Shown here: piece after piece, positions 53,967 through 62,170 of the stretch
How positions within the stretch are numbered: the stretch's first letter is position 1
How the letters are laid out: every line of letters starts with the position of its first letter
Assembly (NCBI GenBank): GCA_014695295.1
Contig: JACJNY010000067.1
Location: 84,977 to 148,976 of the forward strand
Reading direction: 5' to 3'
DNA from: Microcoleus sp. FACHB-61
GTDB taxonomy: Bacteria > Cyanobacteriota > Cyanobacteriia > Cyanobacteriales > Microcoleaceae
Length of the DNA: 64,000 nucleotides
The notes under the pieces: generated by a model
The model's input: the letters and a program-made list of their open reading frames with translations, nothing else
Told to the model about the DNA's origin: nothing
Databases searched by the model: none
Made by a program: the position numbers and the translations under genes

Positions 53967-54893
53967 TCACTTCTTCTTCCCGCCAAACAAACTTGCAAAA
54001 AATCCTGGTTTATCGTCACCTTTTTTGGCTTTTGCGGAAGCTTGTTCCAGCTTTTTCTTAACCTCCAAAGCCGTCGGTTCTTCAGGATTTGATGCCAAAG
54101 CTTTGTTCATCTCAAGTTTTGCCATTGTGGCTTGATCTTGTTGAAGGTAACACATTGCTAACAAAGCGTGGGCCTTGCTGTGTTTCGGATCGCGTTTCAC
54201 CCCTTCTTTCAACTCTAAAATTGCTTTAGCGTAACTTTTGCTGTCCATGAATCCTTGAGCTCGGCGGCAATAGGCTTCGGCCGGCGAGTTTTCGGGTTTG
54301 GGCGGAGGCGGCGGTGGAGTTACGGTGGCTGGGGTTGCTGCTGCTGCTGTTTTTTCTGTGCTAGTTGAGGTTACAGCTTTTGGGGGTGAAGTGGGTGCAA
54401 CCCCACCACCACCCGTGCGCTCTTTTCGCAGCAGGTAAACCATGTTAAGTTCGCTAATTTGATTAATCGCCTCTTGCGTTTCCTTAACTGATTCGTACTG
54501 CTTGAGAGCGAGTTTGCTAACTGCTGTTTTGTAAGCTTCTTCCCAATTTTGAGCGGTAACTAACTGTTTGGCTGCTTCGCTTTCGATTTGCATTTTCGCC
54601 TGTTCTTTAGCTACCCGCTTGCCAATGGCTGTTAATAGCAGGTTGTATTCTTTGCGATCGCTTTCCTTGGAGAATTTGTTGTAAGCCGGATTGACTACTT
54701 TTGACAAAAATTGGTTAGCCCAATCTTTATCGGCTTGGCTTTCAAAAGAGCAAGTATCCGAATGCAAGCGGCGGGCGATTTTCATGTAGCGCTTGCGGAT
54801 GTCGTTAAACTCGGCGTCTAAGGGAATTCCCAAAATTGCGTGCTGATCAGTAAAGTCATACTTGAACAGCCCTTTTGTCATTTCAAAAGACAT
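53967..54893 (-). CDS. J-like domain and TPR protein
   Basis: The 308 residues begin with a DnaJ-like helical domain (about 12-90; DQHAILGIPLDAEFNDIRKRYMKIARRLHSD). The HPD tripeptide required to stimulate Hsp70 is replaced by HSD, so it may not work as a normal co-chaperone. A helical segment with NWEEAYKTAVSKL, a proline-rich linker (about 165-205) and TPR-like repeats (about 210-280; AYCRRAQGFMDSKSYAKAILELKEGVKRDPKHSKAHALLAMCYLQQ) follow, then a basic tail GFFASLFGGKKK. It is probably cytoplasmic, possibly touching the membrane by the tail. Cyanobacteria have several such proteins without known roles. Confidence 0.85.
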   Translation of the reverse strand: MSFEMTKGLFKYDFTDQHAILGIPLDAEFNDIRKRYMKIARRLHSDTCSFESQADKDWANQFLSKVVNPAYNKFSKESDRKEYNLLLTAIGKRVAKEQAKMQIESEAAKQLVTAQNWEEAYKTAVSKLALKQYESVKETQEAINQISELNMVYLLRKERTGGGGVAPTSPPKAVTSTSTEKTAAAATPATVTPPPPPPKPENSPAEAYCRRAQGFMDSKSYAKAILELKEGVKRDPKHSKAHALLAMCYLQQDQATMAKLEMNKALASNPEEPTALEVKKKLEQASAKAKKGDDKPGFFASLFGGKKK

Positions 54894-54995
54894 AACTTTT
54901 ACTCTTCCTTTCCTGGCTTTTCACTATTCTTTAATGTAGCTTGAGTCAAGGGGTTGTGACCCCCGTACTACCCCCGATCTCTTGCTGCAGGCACG

Positions 54996-55811
54996 TTACC
55001 CCCAGGAAGATAAGGGAGGAACGGACAGCAGTGCGCCACTGAGTTCGCCGTGTATTCTGCCGTTTGTGGCCAAAATCCGACCCGAGTTCATCTCAAAGGC
55101 AGTGCCGTCATAAGCTGTAATTTGACCTCCGGCTTCGGAGACGATGACTACACCGGCGGCTACGTCCCAAGGAGCGAGTCCCCGTTCCCAGTATCCGTCC
55201 GATCGCCCGCAGGCGAGGTGTGCGAGGTCTAGGGATGCCGAACCGCTGCGCCGCACGCCTTGGGTGAGGTGGGTGAGGTGACAGAATTCGGCATAATTAT
55301 TGTCTGCTGTTTCGCGCCGATCGTATGCAAAGCCAGTGACTAGCAAGCTGGTTCTCAATTCTGGGATTTGGGAAACTTCGATCGGCGAACGGTTGCAGGT
55401 TGCTCCCAATCCTTTGCCTGCCCGAAACAATTCGTTATGCAAAGGGTCGTAAATTACTCCAATTTGTGGTATGCCGTCGATTAAAAGTCCGATCGACACG
55501 GCCCAAAAAGGATATTGGTGAGCATAATTGGTTGTGCCGTCCAAAGGGTCGATCGCCCACAGGTATTTGCTGCTGGCATCTCCTAATTTGCCGGATTCTT
55601 CGGCCAGGATGGCGTGGTCGGGTACGTGGCGGCCGAGAATTTCTAAGATGACGGCTTCTGAGGCTTTATCGGCTTCTGTGACTAAATCGCCCGATCGGCC
55701 TTTTTCTTGAATTTTTTCTAGTTTTCCGCAGAAAGATAGCAGAACGGAACCGGCGGCTAGGGCTGCTTCTGTGGCTATTTCTAAGAAGTTTTGCAGTTGA
55801 TTGTCAGTCAT
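54996..55811 (-). CDS. suhB: Inositol monophosphatase family protein
   Basis: The 271-residue protein has the complete metal-binding set of the family: GDLVTEADKASE, ILAEESG (motif with two Glu), WAIDPLDGTTNYAHQYPFWAVSIG (DPxDGT) and the second motif ERGLAPWDVAAGVVIVSEAGG. It hydrolyses a phosphate monoester with Mg2+. Substrate may be inositol-1-phosphate, or histidinol phosphate or another sugar phosphate, since cyanobacterial members vary. It lies 102 bp upstream of the J-like gene on the same strand. The symbol suhB is by family only. Confidence 0.92.
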   Translation of the reverse strand: MTDNQLQNFLEIATEAALAAGSVLLSFCGKLEKIQEKGRSGDLVTEADKASEAVILEILGRHVPDHAILAEESGKLGDASSKYLWAIDPLDGTTNYAHQYPFWAVSIGLLIDGIPQIGVIYDPLHNELFRAGKGLGATCNRSPIEVSQIPELRTSLLVTGFAYDRRETADNNYAEFCHLTHLTQGVRRSGSASLDLAHLACGRSDGYWERGLAPWDVAAGVVIVSEAGGQITAYDGTAFEMNSGRILATNGRIHGELSGALLSVPPLSSWG

Positions 55812-55828
55812 TAGGAAGAGGGAAGTAT

Positions 55829-55860
55829 GAACCGCGAAGACGCGAAGGACACGAAGGAAG
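55829..55860. repeat. Second copy of the 32-bp GAACCGCGAAGACGCG repeat
   Basis: Identical over 32 bases to 51740-51771, in the same orientation, 4.1 kb away. Both copies lie directly upstream of minus-strand genes' start side. Confidence 0.85.
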
Positions 55861-55958
55861 AGGGAAGAAGCAAGAGGGAAGAATGAAATCTTTGCTCATT
55901 AGTTATTAGTGATAACTGAGGAGTTTTTAGTCCTTGACAAATGACTCCTTACTACTTA

Positions 55959-56474
55959 CTATTTCCGATTTTGCTGGCGAAATTCTGCGGGAGTTTGGCG
56001 CAGGGCTCGTTCTGGATTCCACAGGCCTTTACCCATGAGTCTCGCCCATTCTTGAGCGTTCACGAGTCGCTGCTGATATTTCGTGTTGGGCGATCGCACT
56101 GAGGCGAGGGCATAACCTTCTTTGACTAGCAGTTCGTTGAGCAAAATTTTATCTTGCCACAAGTAGGCTAGCTTGCGATCGAACTGGTCTTTCTGTTCGA
56201 TGTCTGATTCTAACAATACCTGTTTTCCCCCAATTAGCTGTTCTAGTCTTTGTTTGGCTGCTTCTCCCCAAGGCTGCTGTTTTAAATCCGGCGCATCAAT
56301 ACCAATCAGCCTGATTTGTTCTAATAAGGCTATTTTGTCGGCTGTACTGATAACTTCGATTGTTTGCCCGCTGATGGCCCTTTCTACTTTGGCGCTCGTA
56401 CCTTGGGGAATTTCTGGTTTTTGGCAGCTAGCTAGCAACAGACAAAGGGCGATCGCACATAATCGATAAAGCAT
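55959..56474 (-). CDS. Staphylococcal-nuclease-like lipoprotein
   Basis: The 171 residues start with a lipoprotein signal (LCAIALCLLLASC, lipid Cys at about 17), so the protein should be anchored outside the cytoplasm. The nuclease-like OB fold follows: IRLIGIDAPDLKQQPWGEAAKQRLEQL and DQFDRKLAYLWQDKILLNELLVKEGYALA. Against staphylococcal nuclease, Arg35, Asp40 and Arg87 are kept, while the general-base Glu43 aligns with Asp in APD, so activity may be weak or the alignment slightly shifted. It would degrade nucleic acid outside the cell. It lies 34 bp after the ferredoxin gene on the same strand. Confidence 0.88.
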   Translation of the reverse strand: MLYRLCAIALCLLLASCQKPEIPQGTSAKVERAISGQTIEVISTADKIALLEQIRLIGIDAPDLKQQPWGEAAKQRLEQLIGGKQVLLESDIEQKDQFDRKLAYLWQDKILLNELLVKEGYALASVRSPNTKYQQRLVNAQEWARLMGKGLWNPERALRQTPAEFRQQNRK

Positions 56475-56508
56475 GGATTATTGGTACTTGATAATTTATC
56501 AAATTGCC

Positions 56509-56877
56509 TCACTCTTCATCCAACGGCAAACCGGCTCTAACTTTACCTTTGCCGAAGTAACGACCGAATTGCAGTTCGTACACTTCGTCTTCGTCTTGCG
56601 TCTCTACCTCGATGTTGGAACGGGGATAGCTGACGCACAGCAGGGCATAACCTTCTTTTTGCAGTTCCACAGACAGCCCCATTGCTTCTGGCTGGTGCAG
56701 TTCCCCCGACTTGACGCGCACCGCACAGGCGGTACAAGCGCCGTTGCGGCAGGAAAAGGGCAATTCTACTCCTTGGTTTTCGGCGCTTTGGAGGATGTAG
56801 CGGTCTTCGGGTACTCGCACGGTGTGGCGATCGCCTGTCTGTCTGTTATGAATTTTAATTGTGTAAGAGTGAGTCAT
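56509..56877 (-). CDS. Plant-type 2Fe-2S ferredoxin with C-terminal extension
   Basis: The 122-residue protein has the plant-type ferredoxin fold with cluster ligands in SCRNGACTACAVRV and LLCVSYPRS. Normal photosynthetic ferredoxin is about 97 residues; here about 22 extra residues (FGRYFGKGKVRAGLPLDEE) follow, as in the FdC2 group of chloroplasts and cyanobacteria. Such ferredoxins have a different redox potential and are not simply interchangeable with the main one. The ATG is at 56877, next to a GATTTTA heptamer array. It may be co-transcribed with the SNase-like gene. Confidence 0.88.
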   Translation of the reverse strand: MTHSYTIKIHNRQTGDRHTVRVPEDRYILQSAENQGVELPFSCRNGACTACAVRVKSGELHQPEAMGLSVELQKEGYALLCVSYPRSNIEVETQDEDEVYELQFGRYFGKGKVRAGLPLDEE

Positions 56878-56879
56878 GG

Positions 56880-56918
56880 AATTTTAGATTTTAGATTTTA
56901 GATTTTAGATTTTAGATT
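56880..56918. repeat. GATTTTA heptamer array at the ferredoxin start
   Basis: About five tandem heptamers directly upstream of the ferredoxin ATG, so they form part of its leader or promoter spacing. Confidence 0.9.
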
Positions 56919-57098
56919 GGGGTTGGCGGGGCAAAATCCTTGAAATGAATGGGTTTGCGACCCCGAGAGGAGAACCAAAGCCTGCCCGTTTCACACCCTA
57001 CCCATATTAAACAGCAAATTTATGCCGTTACCCCTTCCCAAATCAGATTTGTTCTGCTAATATAGTTTAGCTGTGGCTAAATGAATTAATTTAGCCCT

Positions 57099-57183
57099 GG
57101 AGAGGTGGCCGAGCGGTTGAAGGCGCACGCCTGGAAAGTGTGTTTAGGGCAACTTAACGAGGGTTCGAATCCCTCCCTCTCCG
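57099..57183 (+). tRNA. tRNA-Ser (anticodon GGA)
   Basis: An 85-nt class II tRNA: acceptor GGAGAGG / CCTCTCC with G discriminator, D-arm GCCGAGCGGTTGAAGGC, anticodon loop CTGGAAA (GGA at 57133-57135) on stem CACGC/GTGTG, a long variable arm with serine-type length, and T-arm GAGGG-TTCGAAT-CCCTC. CCA is not encoded. It reads UCC and UCU codons. A CAAGCTGTT/AACAGCTTG hairpin (57189-57217) follows the gene and may end the transcript. Confidence 0.97.
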
Positions 57184-57256
57184 TTAAACAAGCTGTTCAG
57201 GCAAAAAAAACAGCTTGCAACAAAATCTCTGATATGAGATAAATATTTTGATTATA

Positions 57257-57304
57257 GCGATCGCCCTTGAATTCTTTTAGAAAAATCAAGGGCGATCGCT
57301 TTTC
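57257..57304 (+). terminator. Long HIP1-containing hairpin with T-run
   Basis: AGCGATCGCCCTTGA (57257-57271) and its exact complement TCAAGGGCGATCGCT (57287-57301) with a 15-base loop, followed by TTTT. The 15-bp stem is perfect. It may be a second terminator of the tRNA or of the minus strand; HIP1 lies in both arms. Confidence 0.5.
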
Positions 57305-57384
57305 AATGTTTGACTGTAAATTAGGGCGATCGCGCCGAGAATAAACGCCCAGATAGAATGCCCATACTAGAAAACCATAGTGAC

Positions 57385-57588
57385 CTACACCAATCGCCAG
57401 CGATATGGTGTATCGGCTAAACTCAGCCTCACCATTCCCTGCGAATCTCCCATAGATTCGACCATCTTTTTGAGCAGTTCGCTGTCGTTGGGATTGAAAG
57501 TTGCGAGGGCCATTTGCTCCCCCACAGTTTGCACCAAAGCGTCGCTTTCTGCTGGATCAATTGCTGTTTGAATGTCAGTCGGGTAATT
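57385..57588 (-). pseudogene. Remnant of a HEAT-repeat protein gene
   Basis: The minus strand is open for 67 codons but has no proper start, since a TAA made by the heptamer array comes directly before it. The translation (DIQTAIDPAESDALVQTVGEQMA ... NPNDSELLKKMVESMGDSQGMVRLSLADT) looks like the N-terminus of cyanobacterial HEAT-repeat proteins, whose text would continue 'LGEIG'. Here it changes to PYRWRLV and stops. Both the 5' end and the body of the gene seem lost. Confidence 0.55.
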
Positions 57589-57595
57589 TTAGATT

Positions 57596-58405
57596 TTAAA
57601 TTTTAGATTTTAGATTGAGGTAATTTATATCGAACCTAGCATCAGCGAGATTTGCCCCTCTGAACGAAGTACCGTCAGCATTTCCAATCTCTCGAACAAT
57701 AGCCGAGAAAGACACAAACGCAAACCAAAGATACAGCAGCGACAGCAAACCGAAACACATACCCCAAAACAGTTTGTGAGTGTTCAGAAAAGCGCTCGCC
57801 GTTGCACTAAACAAAAAAGCCGCTGCGTAAGTCGCCACACTTCCAGCCGATGCGATCGCAACCTGTGCAAATTGGCTAGGAATCCGGAAACTCACAAAAA
57901 ACATTAACACCCCGCCGATCGCCATTCCAGCAAGAGCAGCCTGGGAATTATTATTAGTTGCAGTGCCAGCATAAAAAAATCCCAACAAAGCTCCTGATAG
58001 AATAGCAGAAATTGTTCGTGCCAATCTACCCGCTTTTGAGGTTTTTGGCTGTTTGCTGGCGATCGCCGAAGCGAAACCAGCAGCGCTCAAAACCCCGTAC
58101 AGCAACAGAACAAAAGGCCAACTGCCAGAGCCGGGTACTTGTCCTTGAGTTCCCAAAATCAGTCGAGTCAGAACATCGCCCACAACCAAACAAATCGCGA
58201 TCGCCCCACCACTCAAAACAGCAATCTGTCGCCGAGAAAGCCCGATTTTCGCGCCGATAAAATTTGCACCCGCTAACTGAGCATTTCTAAAATTGCAGCC
58301 TCTAACATCCGCACCGCTGAAATCAGCACCGTTAAGAACTTGTCCTTGGAACGATCGATTTCGTAAAATTTGATTGCTAAAATTATTGAAATCAGAATTG
58401 TTCAT
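57596..58405 (-). CDS. Pentapeptide-repeat membrane protein, C-terminus probably truncated
   Basis: The 269 residues begin with a pentapeptide stretch (about 18-52; SFQGQVLNGADFSGADVRGCNFRNAQLAGANFIGAKIG), then about six membrane segments (58-235), then a second pentapeptide stretch that has hardly started (GTSFRGANLADARFDINYL) when it runs into NLKSKI and a stop, which are read from a TAAAATC heptamer array. Related proteins of this plan, as I remember them, continue with many more pentapeptides, so the gene appears cut at the array. A gene remnant lies beyond the array, consistent with a deletion joining two genes. Function is unknown. Confidence 0.75.
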   Translation of the reverse strand: MNNSDFNNFSNQILRNRSFQGQVLNGADFSGADVRGCNFRNAQLAGANFIGAKIGLSRRQIAVLSGGAIAICLVVGDVLTRLILGTQGQVPGSGSWPFVLLLYGVLSAAGFASAIASKQPKTSKAGRLARTISAILSGALLGFFYAGTATNNNSQAALAGMAIGGVLMFFVSFRIPSQFAQVAIASAGSVATYAAAFLFSATASAFLNTHKLFWGMCFGLLSLLYLWFAFVSFSAIVREIGNADGTSFRGANLADARFDINYLNLKSKI

Positions 58406-58476
58406 ATTAGTATAGGATGCTTGAAAATATATAAATATGTTAGTGTTCCCGTCCCCTATCTAAAATCTAAAATGGT

Positions 58477-59379
58477 ATGACTTATCGACCCACCCTCAAA
58501 CAAATTTGGCAGATTCTCGGTCTCGGAATATTGCTCGCACCAATACTACTCTACAACATTCCCTACTTTTTGCGTCCCCAACAAACAGACGAAGCCCGAT
58601 CGCTCTTTCAAGGAATAGCCTACCGCAGGGAATTTCGGAGTAATCCGCGTCCCACCCTAATTCACATTGTTAGCATTGACCTAAAAGCGCCGGGAATAGG
58701 AATTTTTGTCACTCCCGGAAACCCAACACCCGATTTAACAGAAACCAATGCCCGCACCGCTACTGAATTCCTGAAAGAATTTAAATTGCAATTAGCAGTC
58801 AACGGCAATTTTTTTTATCCCTGCATCGAGAAAGCACCTTGGGATTACTATCCCCGCAGTGGCGAGCGAGTAAATAATGTCGGACACGCCATTGCCAAAA
58901 GCCAAGCTTATTCTCAACCAGACCCAGCCTTTCCCGCCCTTTGTTTTGATGCCAAAAACCGCGCTCAAATAATCGAAAACGGCACTTGTCCTGCGGGAAC
59001 AGCCTATGCAGTTGCCGGAGATACTTTGCTGGTAAAAAATGGCAAACCCGTAGCACAAAGTCAGGAAGAACGCAAACAGGATAAACCATATCCCCGTGCC
59101 GTCGCGGCGATCGACAAAACAGGCGACAAGTTGTGGTTAATTCTGGCAGACGGCAAGCAGAGGCTTTACAGTGAAGGGCTAAAATTGAGCGAAATAACTG
59201 ATATTTCGATGCAGTTGGGAGCCGAGACAGTGCTAAATTTAGATGGCGGCGGGTCGGTAACTTTTGCAGTAGCATCGCCGTCAGGAGCGAAACTGTTGAA
59301 TGCTCCGATTCAGAATAAAATCCCCATGCAGGAACGTCCAATTGCCAATCATTTAGGATTTTATGCGCGGGACAATTAG
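58477..59379 (+). CDS. Phosphodiester glycosidase (NAGPA-type) family protein
   Basis: The 300-residue protein has an N-terminal membrane anchor or signal (about 12-30), then a NAGPA-like domain (DUF2233): THIHIVSIDL-like start, LQLAVNGNFFYP, YPRAVAAIDKTGDKLWLILADGKQ and ETVLNLDGGGSVTFAV, with the conserved NGNFF and LDGGGS motifs. Human NAGPA removes GlcNAc from mannose-6-phosphate; bacterial relatives act on envelope glycans or exopolysaccharide phosphodiesters, but the substrate here is unknown. It should act outside the cytoplasmic membrane. The gene is divergent from the pentapeptide gene, with 71 bp between the starts. Confidence 0.88.
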   Translation: MTYRPTLKQIWQILGLGILLAPILLYNIPYFLRPQQTDEARSLFQGIAYRREFRSNPRPTLIHIVSIDLKAPGIGIFVTPGNPTPDLTETNARTATEFLKEFKLQLAVNGNFFYPCIEKAPWDYYPRSGERVNNVGHAIAKSQAYSQPDPAFPALCFDAKNRAQIIENGTCPAGTAYAVAGDTLLVKNGKPVAQSQEERKQDKPYPRAVAAIDKTGDKLWLILADGKQRLYSEGLKLSEITDISMQLGAETVLNLDGGGSVTFAVASPSGAKLLNAPIQNKIPMQERPIANHLGFYARDN

Positions 59380-59939
59380 GTTTTTAAATTGCACTTTAAT
59401 CTTCGATAAGTGAGGTTTAAAGTGATTGTATTGTCCCCGGCCCCAAGCCGCTGATTATTTACAATCAGCGGTTAAAACCACTTATATACAAACAAACTAT
59501 GCTTCCGGCGAGTCAAATAAAGAGGGTACGTATTGCACACATTACTATTACCAAATTTGGCTTAAATACCGATATATTTATTTGTCAGTCTCGGCTAAAA
59601 CTTTGTTTGTATAGCAGCAATTGAAATCGCCGACTTTGATATTAAAACCAGCGTTAATTAACCATCGAACGGTTTAATAATAAGTTAAGATAACGGATTT
59701 CGAGGTTAGTTATAAAAAAATAAACTTTTTATAATAAATTAGAAAATCATATGGGAGCCTTGTGGTATTTTATTCACCATTATAACGAATCATTACATAT
59801 TTAGGACTACCTGGTGTTGAAGTTTGAGCCTCTAAATTTGCAGACATCATCTAATCACTGAATTTTTTTTAATCTGCCCAAAATCCGGGAATAATTGCTA
59901 AACTTGTAAAGAAACGTAACAAAAATTTATAATTGGCTT
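59380..59939. other. AT-rich gap with a hairpin and a long inverted repeat
   Basis: No gene is seen in these 560 bases. A perfect 9-bp hairpin CCGCTGATT-ATTTAC-AATCAGCGG is at 59448-59471 and could terminate the upstream gene. ATACAAACAAA (59486-59496) and its complement TTTGTTTGTAT (59602-59612) bound about 127 bases, perhaps an old small insertion. From 59640 on the DNA is very AT-rich and probably contains the promoter of the next gene. Confidence 0.6.
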
Positions 59940-60596
59940 ATGGAAATTAGCGAAATCCAAGCAGCGCTGCAAAGTTCGGATTCTCAAGACAGGCTGCGGG
60001 GGGTAACGGCTCTGAGAAAGTGCGATTCTGCTGTGGCGCTGCCGATGTTGCTGAGCAAAGTGGACGATCGCGAGTTTATGGTGCGATCGTTCGTGGCGAT
60101 GGGATTGCGGCAGATTCAAACTGGGGAAGCTTTTGCGGCGCTGTTAAAAATGATGCAGTTCGATCGCGATCCGAACGTGCGAGCAGAAGCTGCTAACTCT
60201 TTGTCAAGGTTCGGAACCGAGGCAATTTCTCATTTAGTGGAAGCTTTTCGTCGCGATGACAATTGGCTCGTCCGCCGCAGCATTATGGCTCCGCTGTACG
60301 AAATGCAGTGTCCTGATGCAGTATTTGAAATTTGTGCGATCGGTCTTGGCGGCGAAGATTTACCAGTTCAGGAAGCAGCAATTGACGGATTTGGTCTGCT
60401 GGCAAATACTCAGAAGCAAGAACAGGCATTGCAGCAATTATTACCTCTAGTAAGTTCGGATAACTGGGGAATTCGGCTGCGAGTTGCTCGCGCGCTGAGC
60501 AAATTTGACAATCCTCAAGCTCGCGCTGCTGTGAGCTATTTGGCAAAAGATCGAGATCATCGGGTTGCAGGTGCGACTTTGGAAGCTTCGCTTTAA
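59940..60596 (+). CDS. HEAT-repeat protein
   Basis: The 218-residue protein is made of about six HEAT-like helical repeats (LRGVTALRKCDSAVALPMLLSKVDDREFMVRSFVAMGLRQI; DPNVRAEAANSLSRFGTEAISHLVEAF; WGIRLRVARALSKFDNPQARAAVSYLA). This PBS-lyase-like HEAT scaffold is common in cyanobacteria, where members are phycobilin lyases or degradation adaptors. Without a defining catalytic motif only protein binding can be inferred. The TAA at 60594 is followed in the same frame by 56 more sense codons of protein-like sequence (see 60597-60767). Confidence 0.85.
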   Translation: MEISEIQAALQSSDSQDRLRGVTALRKCDSAVALPMLLSKVDDREFMVRSFVAMGLRQIQTGEAFAALLKMMQFDRDPNVRAEAANSLSRFGTEAISHLVEAFRRDDNWLVRRSIMAPLYEMQCPDAVFEICAIGLGGEDLPVQEAAIDGFGLLANTQKQEQALQQLLPLVSSDNWGIRLRVARALSKFDNPQARAAVSYLAKDRDHRVAGATLEASL

Positions 60597-60767
60597 AACA
60601 ACGGCTTACAAGCTCAACTGTGCTATCTGCGGTATCTTGCCGAAAAAACCCCGGGTCAGGAAATGTTCACGCGGTGCTACGGGGAGGAATGGATCGAAGA
60701 ATACATTCACGGCTTTTTGTTCGATTTGGAACGCAAGCTGGCACAATTGGTAAGTAACAAGAATTAA
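60597..60767 (+). other. In-frame protein-like stretch after the HEAT gene stop
   Basis: Directly after the TAA at 60594-60596 the same frame stays open for 56 codons and encodes [37 protein letters not shown] and RKLAQLV, ending at TAA 60765-60767. It reads like a real helical peptide, with ATG at codon 22 only. It may be the lost C-terminus of a longer HEAT protein, or a small gene with an unusual start. I do not recognise it. Confidence 0.35.
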
Positions 60768-60827
60768 TTTTAATACAAGCTTCAGCCACTATACTAATAA
60801 GTGTAGGTTGGCATGAGGAAAATGCCA

Positions 60828-62081
60828 ATGGTCAAAAAAAATCGCAATGTAGTTAGTTCCAATTCAGACAGCAAAGTCAAAGTCGGACTTTCGCTGACTT
60901 CTTCTAGTGCCGATCGATTAAACACGATCGCTCGAAAGCTCGGAATATCAAGGTCGGAACTCCTAGAACGCTTGGCACAAGGCGCTCTGGATATTTCTAA
61001 GGACAAGACGGAAGTTACTGTCACTTGGAAAAAAGGTGAAGAAACTGAGGTAGAAGCCGCTGACTTGGAAGGGGAAACAGCCGAAGAAAGCGAAATTAAT
61101 GACGCTAGAACGGCAGAAACTCAATTGGACTCGGTGAACGTACAGCCAAATCCGCTGCAAGAAAGTTACGAAACTTTACAGAAGCAGTTGGCTGAACGCG
61201 AAAGTTCGATCGCTTCTTTGCAGCAGCAATTCGCTACCGAAAAGCAAAATCTCGAAAGCCAATTGCAGGAAACAGTAGCGAAGTCAAGTTACGAAAGTTT
61301 ACAGCAGCAGTTGAGTGAACGCGAAAGTTCGATCGCTTCTTTGCAGCAGCAACTCGCTACCGAAAAGCAAAATCTCGAAAGCCAATTGCAGGAAACAGTA
61401 GCGAAGTCAAGTTACGAAAGTTTACAGCAGCAGTTGAGTGAACGCGAAAGTTCGATCGCTTCTTTGCAGCAGCAATTCGCCGAAAAAGAACACCGGGAAC
61501 ACGAGTTTCAGCAGCAGCTAGCCGAAAAATCCAGTGCTCTGGAATCTTTACAGCAGCAATTCGCCGAAAAAGAACACCGGGAACACGAGTTTCAGCAGCA
61601 GCTAGCCGAAAAATCCAGTGCTCTGGAATCTTTGCAGCAGCAATTCGCCGAAAAAGAACACCGGGAACACGAGTTTCAGCAGCAGCTAGCCGAAAAATCC
61701 AGTGCTCTGGAATCTTTGCAGCAGCAATTCGCCGAAAAATCCAGTGCTCTGGAATCTTTGCAGCAGCAATTCGCCACCGAAAAGCAAAATCTCGAAAGCC
61801 AATTGCAGGAAACCGTGTCGCAGTCGAGTTACGAATCTTTGCAGCACGAGTTAGCAGAAAAGTCAAGTGCGATCGGCGAATTCCAAGTTCAACTGAGCAA
61901 GTTGCAATCTCTAGAAAATCAATTGAACCAGAGTGCGGCGATACAGCGAAATTACGACGCTTTGCAACAACAGTCTCAAGAACAGCTAAGAACCATCAAA
62001 GCTTTACGGGAGCAGCTAGGTCAAATGCAGGCTGTGGCTGGGATTGGCGAAGCTTATCTCAACAAGTGGCGCCGTCCCTGA
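60828..62081 (+). CDS. Ribbon-helix-helix and coiled-coil repeat protein
   Basis: The start at 60828 (MVKKNRN) is preferred over ATGs at 60813 and 60822 because GAGGAA lies seven bases before it. The product has 417 residues. Residues about 17-55 (KVKVGLSLTSSSADRLNTIARKLGISRSELLERLAQGAL) resemble a ribbon-helix-helix DNA-binding unit: a strand, then two helices. After an acidic linker come heptad coiled-coil repeats (about 105-400) built of two units, ESLQQQLSERESSIASLQQQ and AEKEHREHEFQQQLAEKSS, each duplicated several times at DNA level (61180-61860). The end (GIGEAYLNKWRR) is conserved-looking. It may bind DNA and span or organise it, but this is inference. Confidence 0.75.
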   Translation: MVKKNRNVVSSNSDSKVKVGLSLTSSSADRLNTIARKLGISRSELLERLAQGALDISKDKTEVTVTWKKGEETEVEAADLEGETAEESEINDARTAETQLDSVNVQPNPLQESYETLQKQLAERESSIASLQQQFATEKQNLESQLQETVAKSSYESLQQQLSERESSIASLQQQLATEKQNLESQLQETVAKSSYESLQQQLSERESSIASLQQQFAEKEHREHEFQQQLAEKSSALESLQQQFAEKEHREHEFQQQLAEKSSALESLQQQFAEKEHREHEFQQQLAEKSSALESLQQQFAEKSSALESLQQQFATEKQNLESQLQETVSQSSYESLQHELAEKSSAIGEFQVQLSKLQSLENQLNQSAAIQRNYDALQQQSQEQLRTIKALREQLGQMQAVAGIGEAYLNKWRRP

Positions 62082-62109
62082 TTTTCTCATCAGCACGGCA
62101 CAGTCTAAC

Positions 62110-62129
62110 GCTCCGGGTGCGCCCGGAGC
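62110..62129 (+). terminator. Perfect GC-rich hairpin after the coiled-coil gene
   Basis: GCTCCGGG-TGCG-CCCGGAGC, 8-bp stem and 4-base loop, 29 bases after the stop. Only a weak T-run (ACTTTA) follows. Confidence 0.5.
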
Positions 62130-62170
62130 ACTTTACCCCTAAAACGTCCTCTAAACTCGGCCTCCTTCCT

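Noticed and set aside
57380..57571. Plus-strand 63-codon frame near the tRNA
   Set aside because: The opposite strand carries the HEAT-like remnant, which reads like protein; the plus frame does not.
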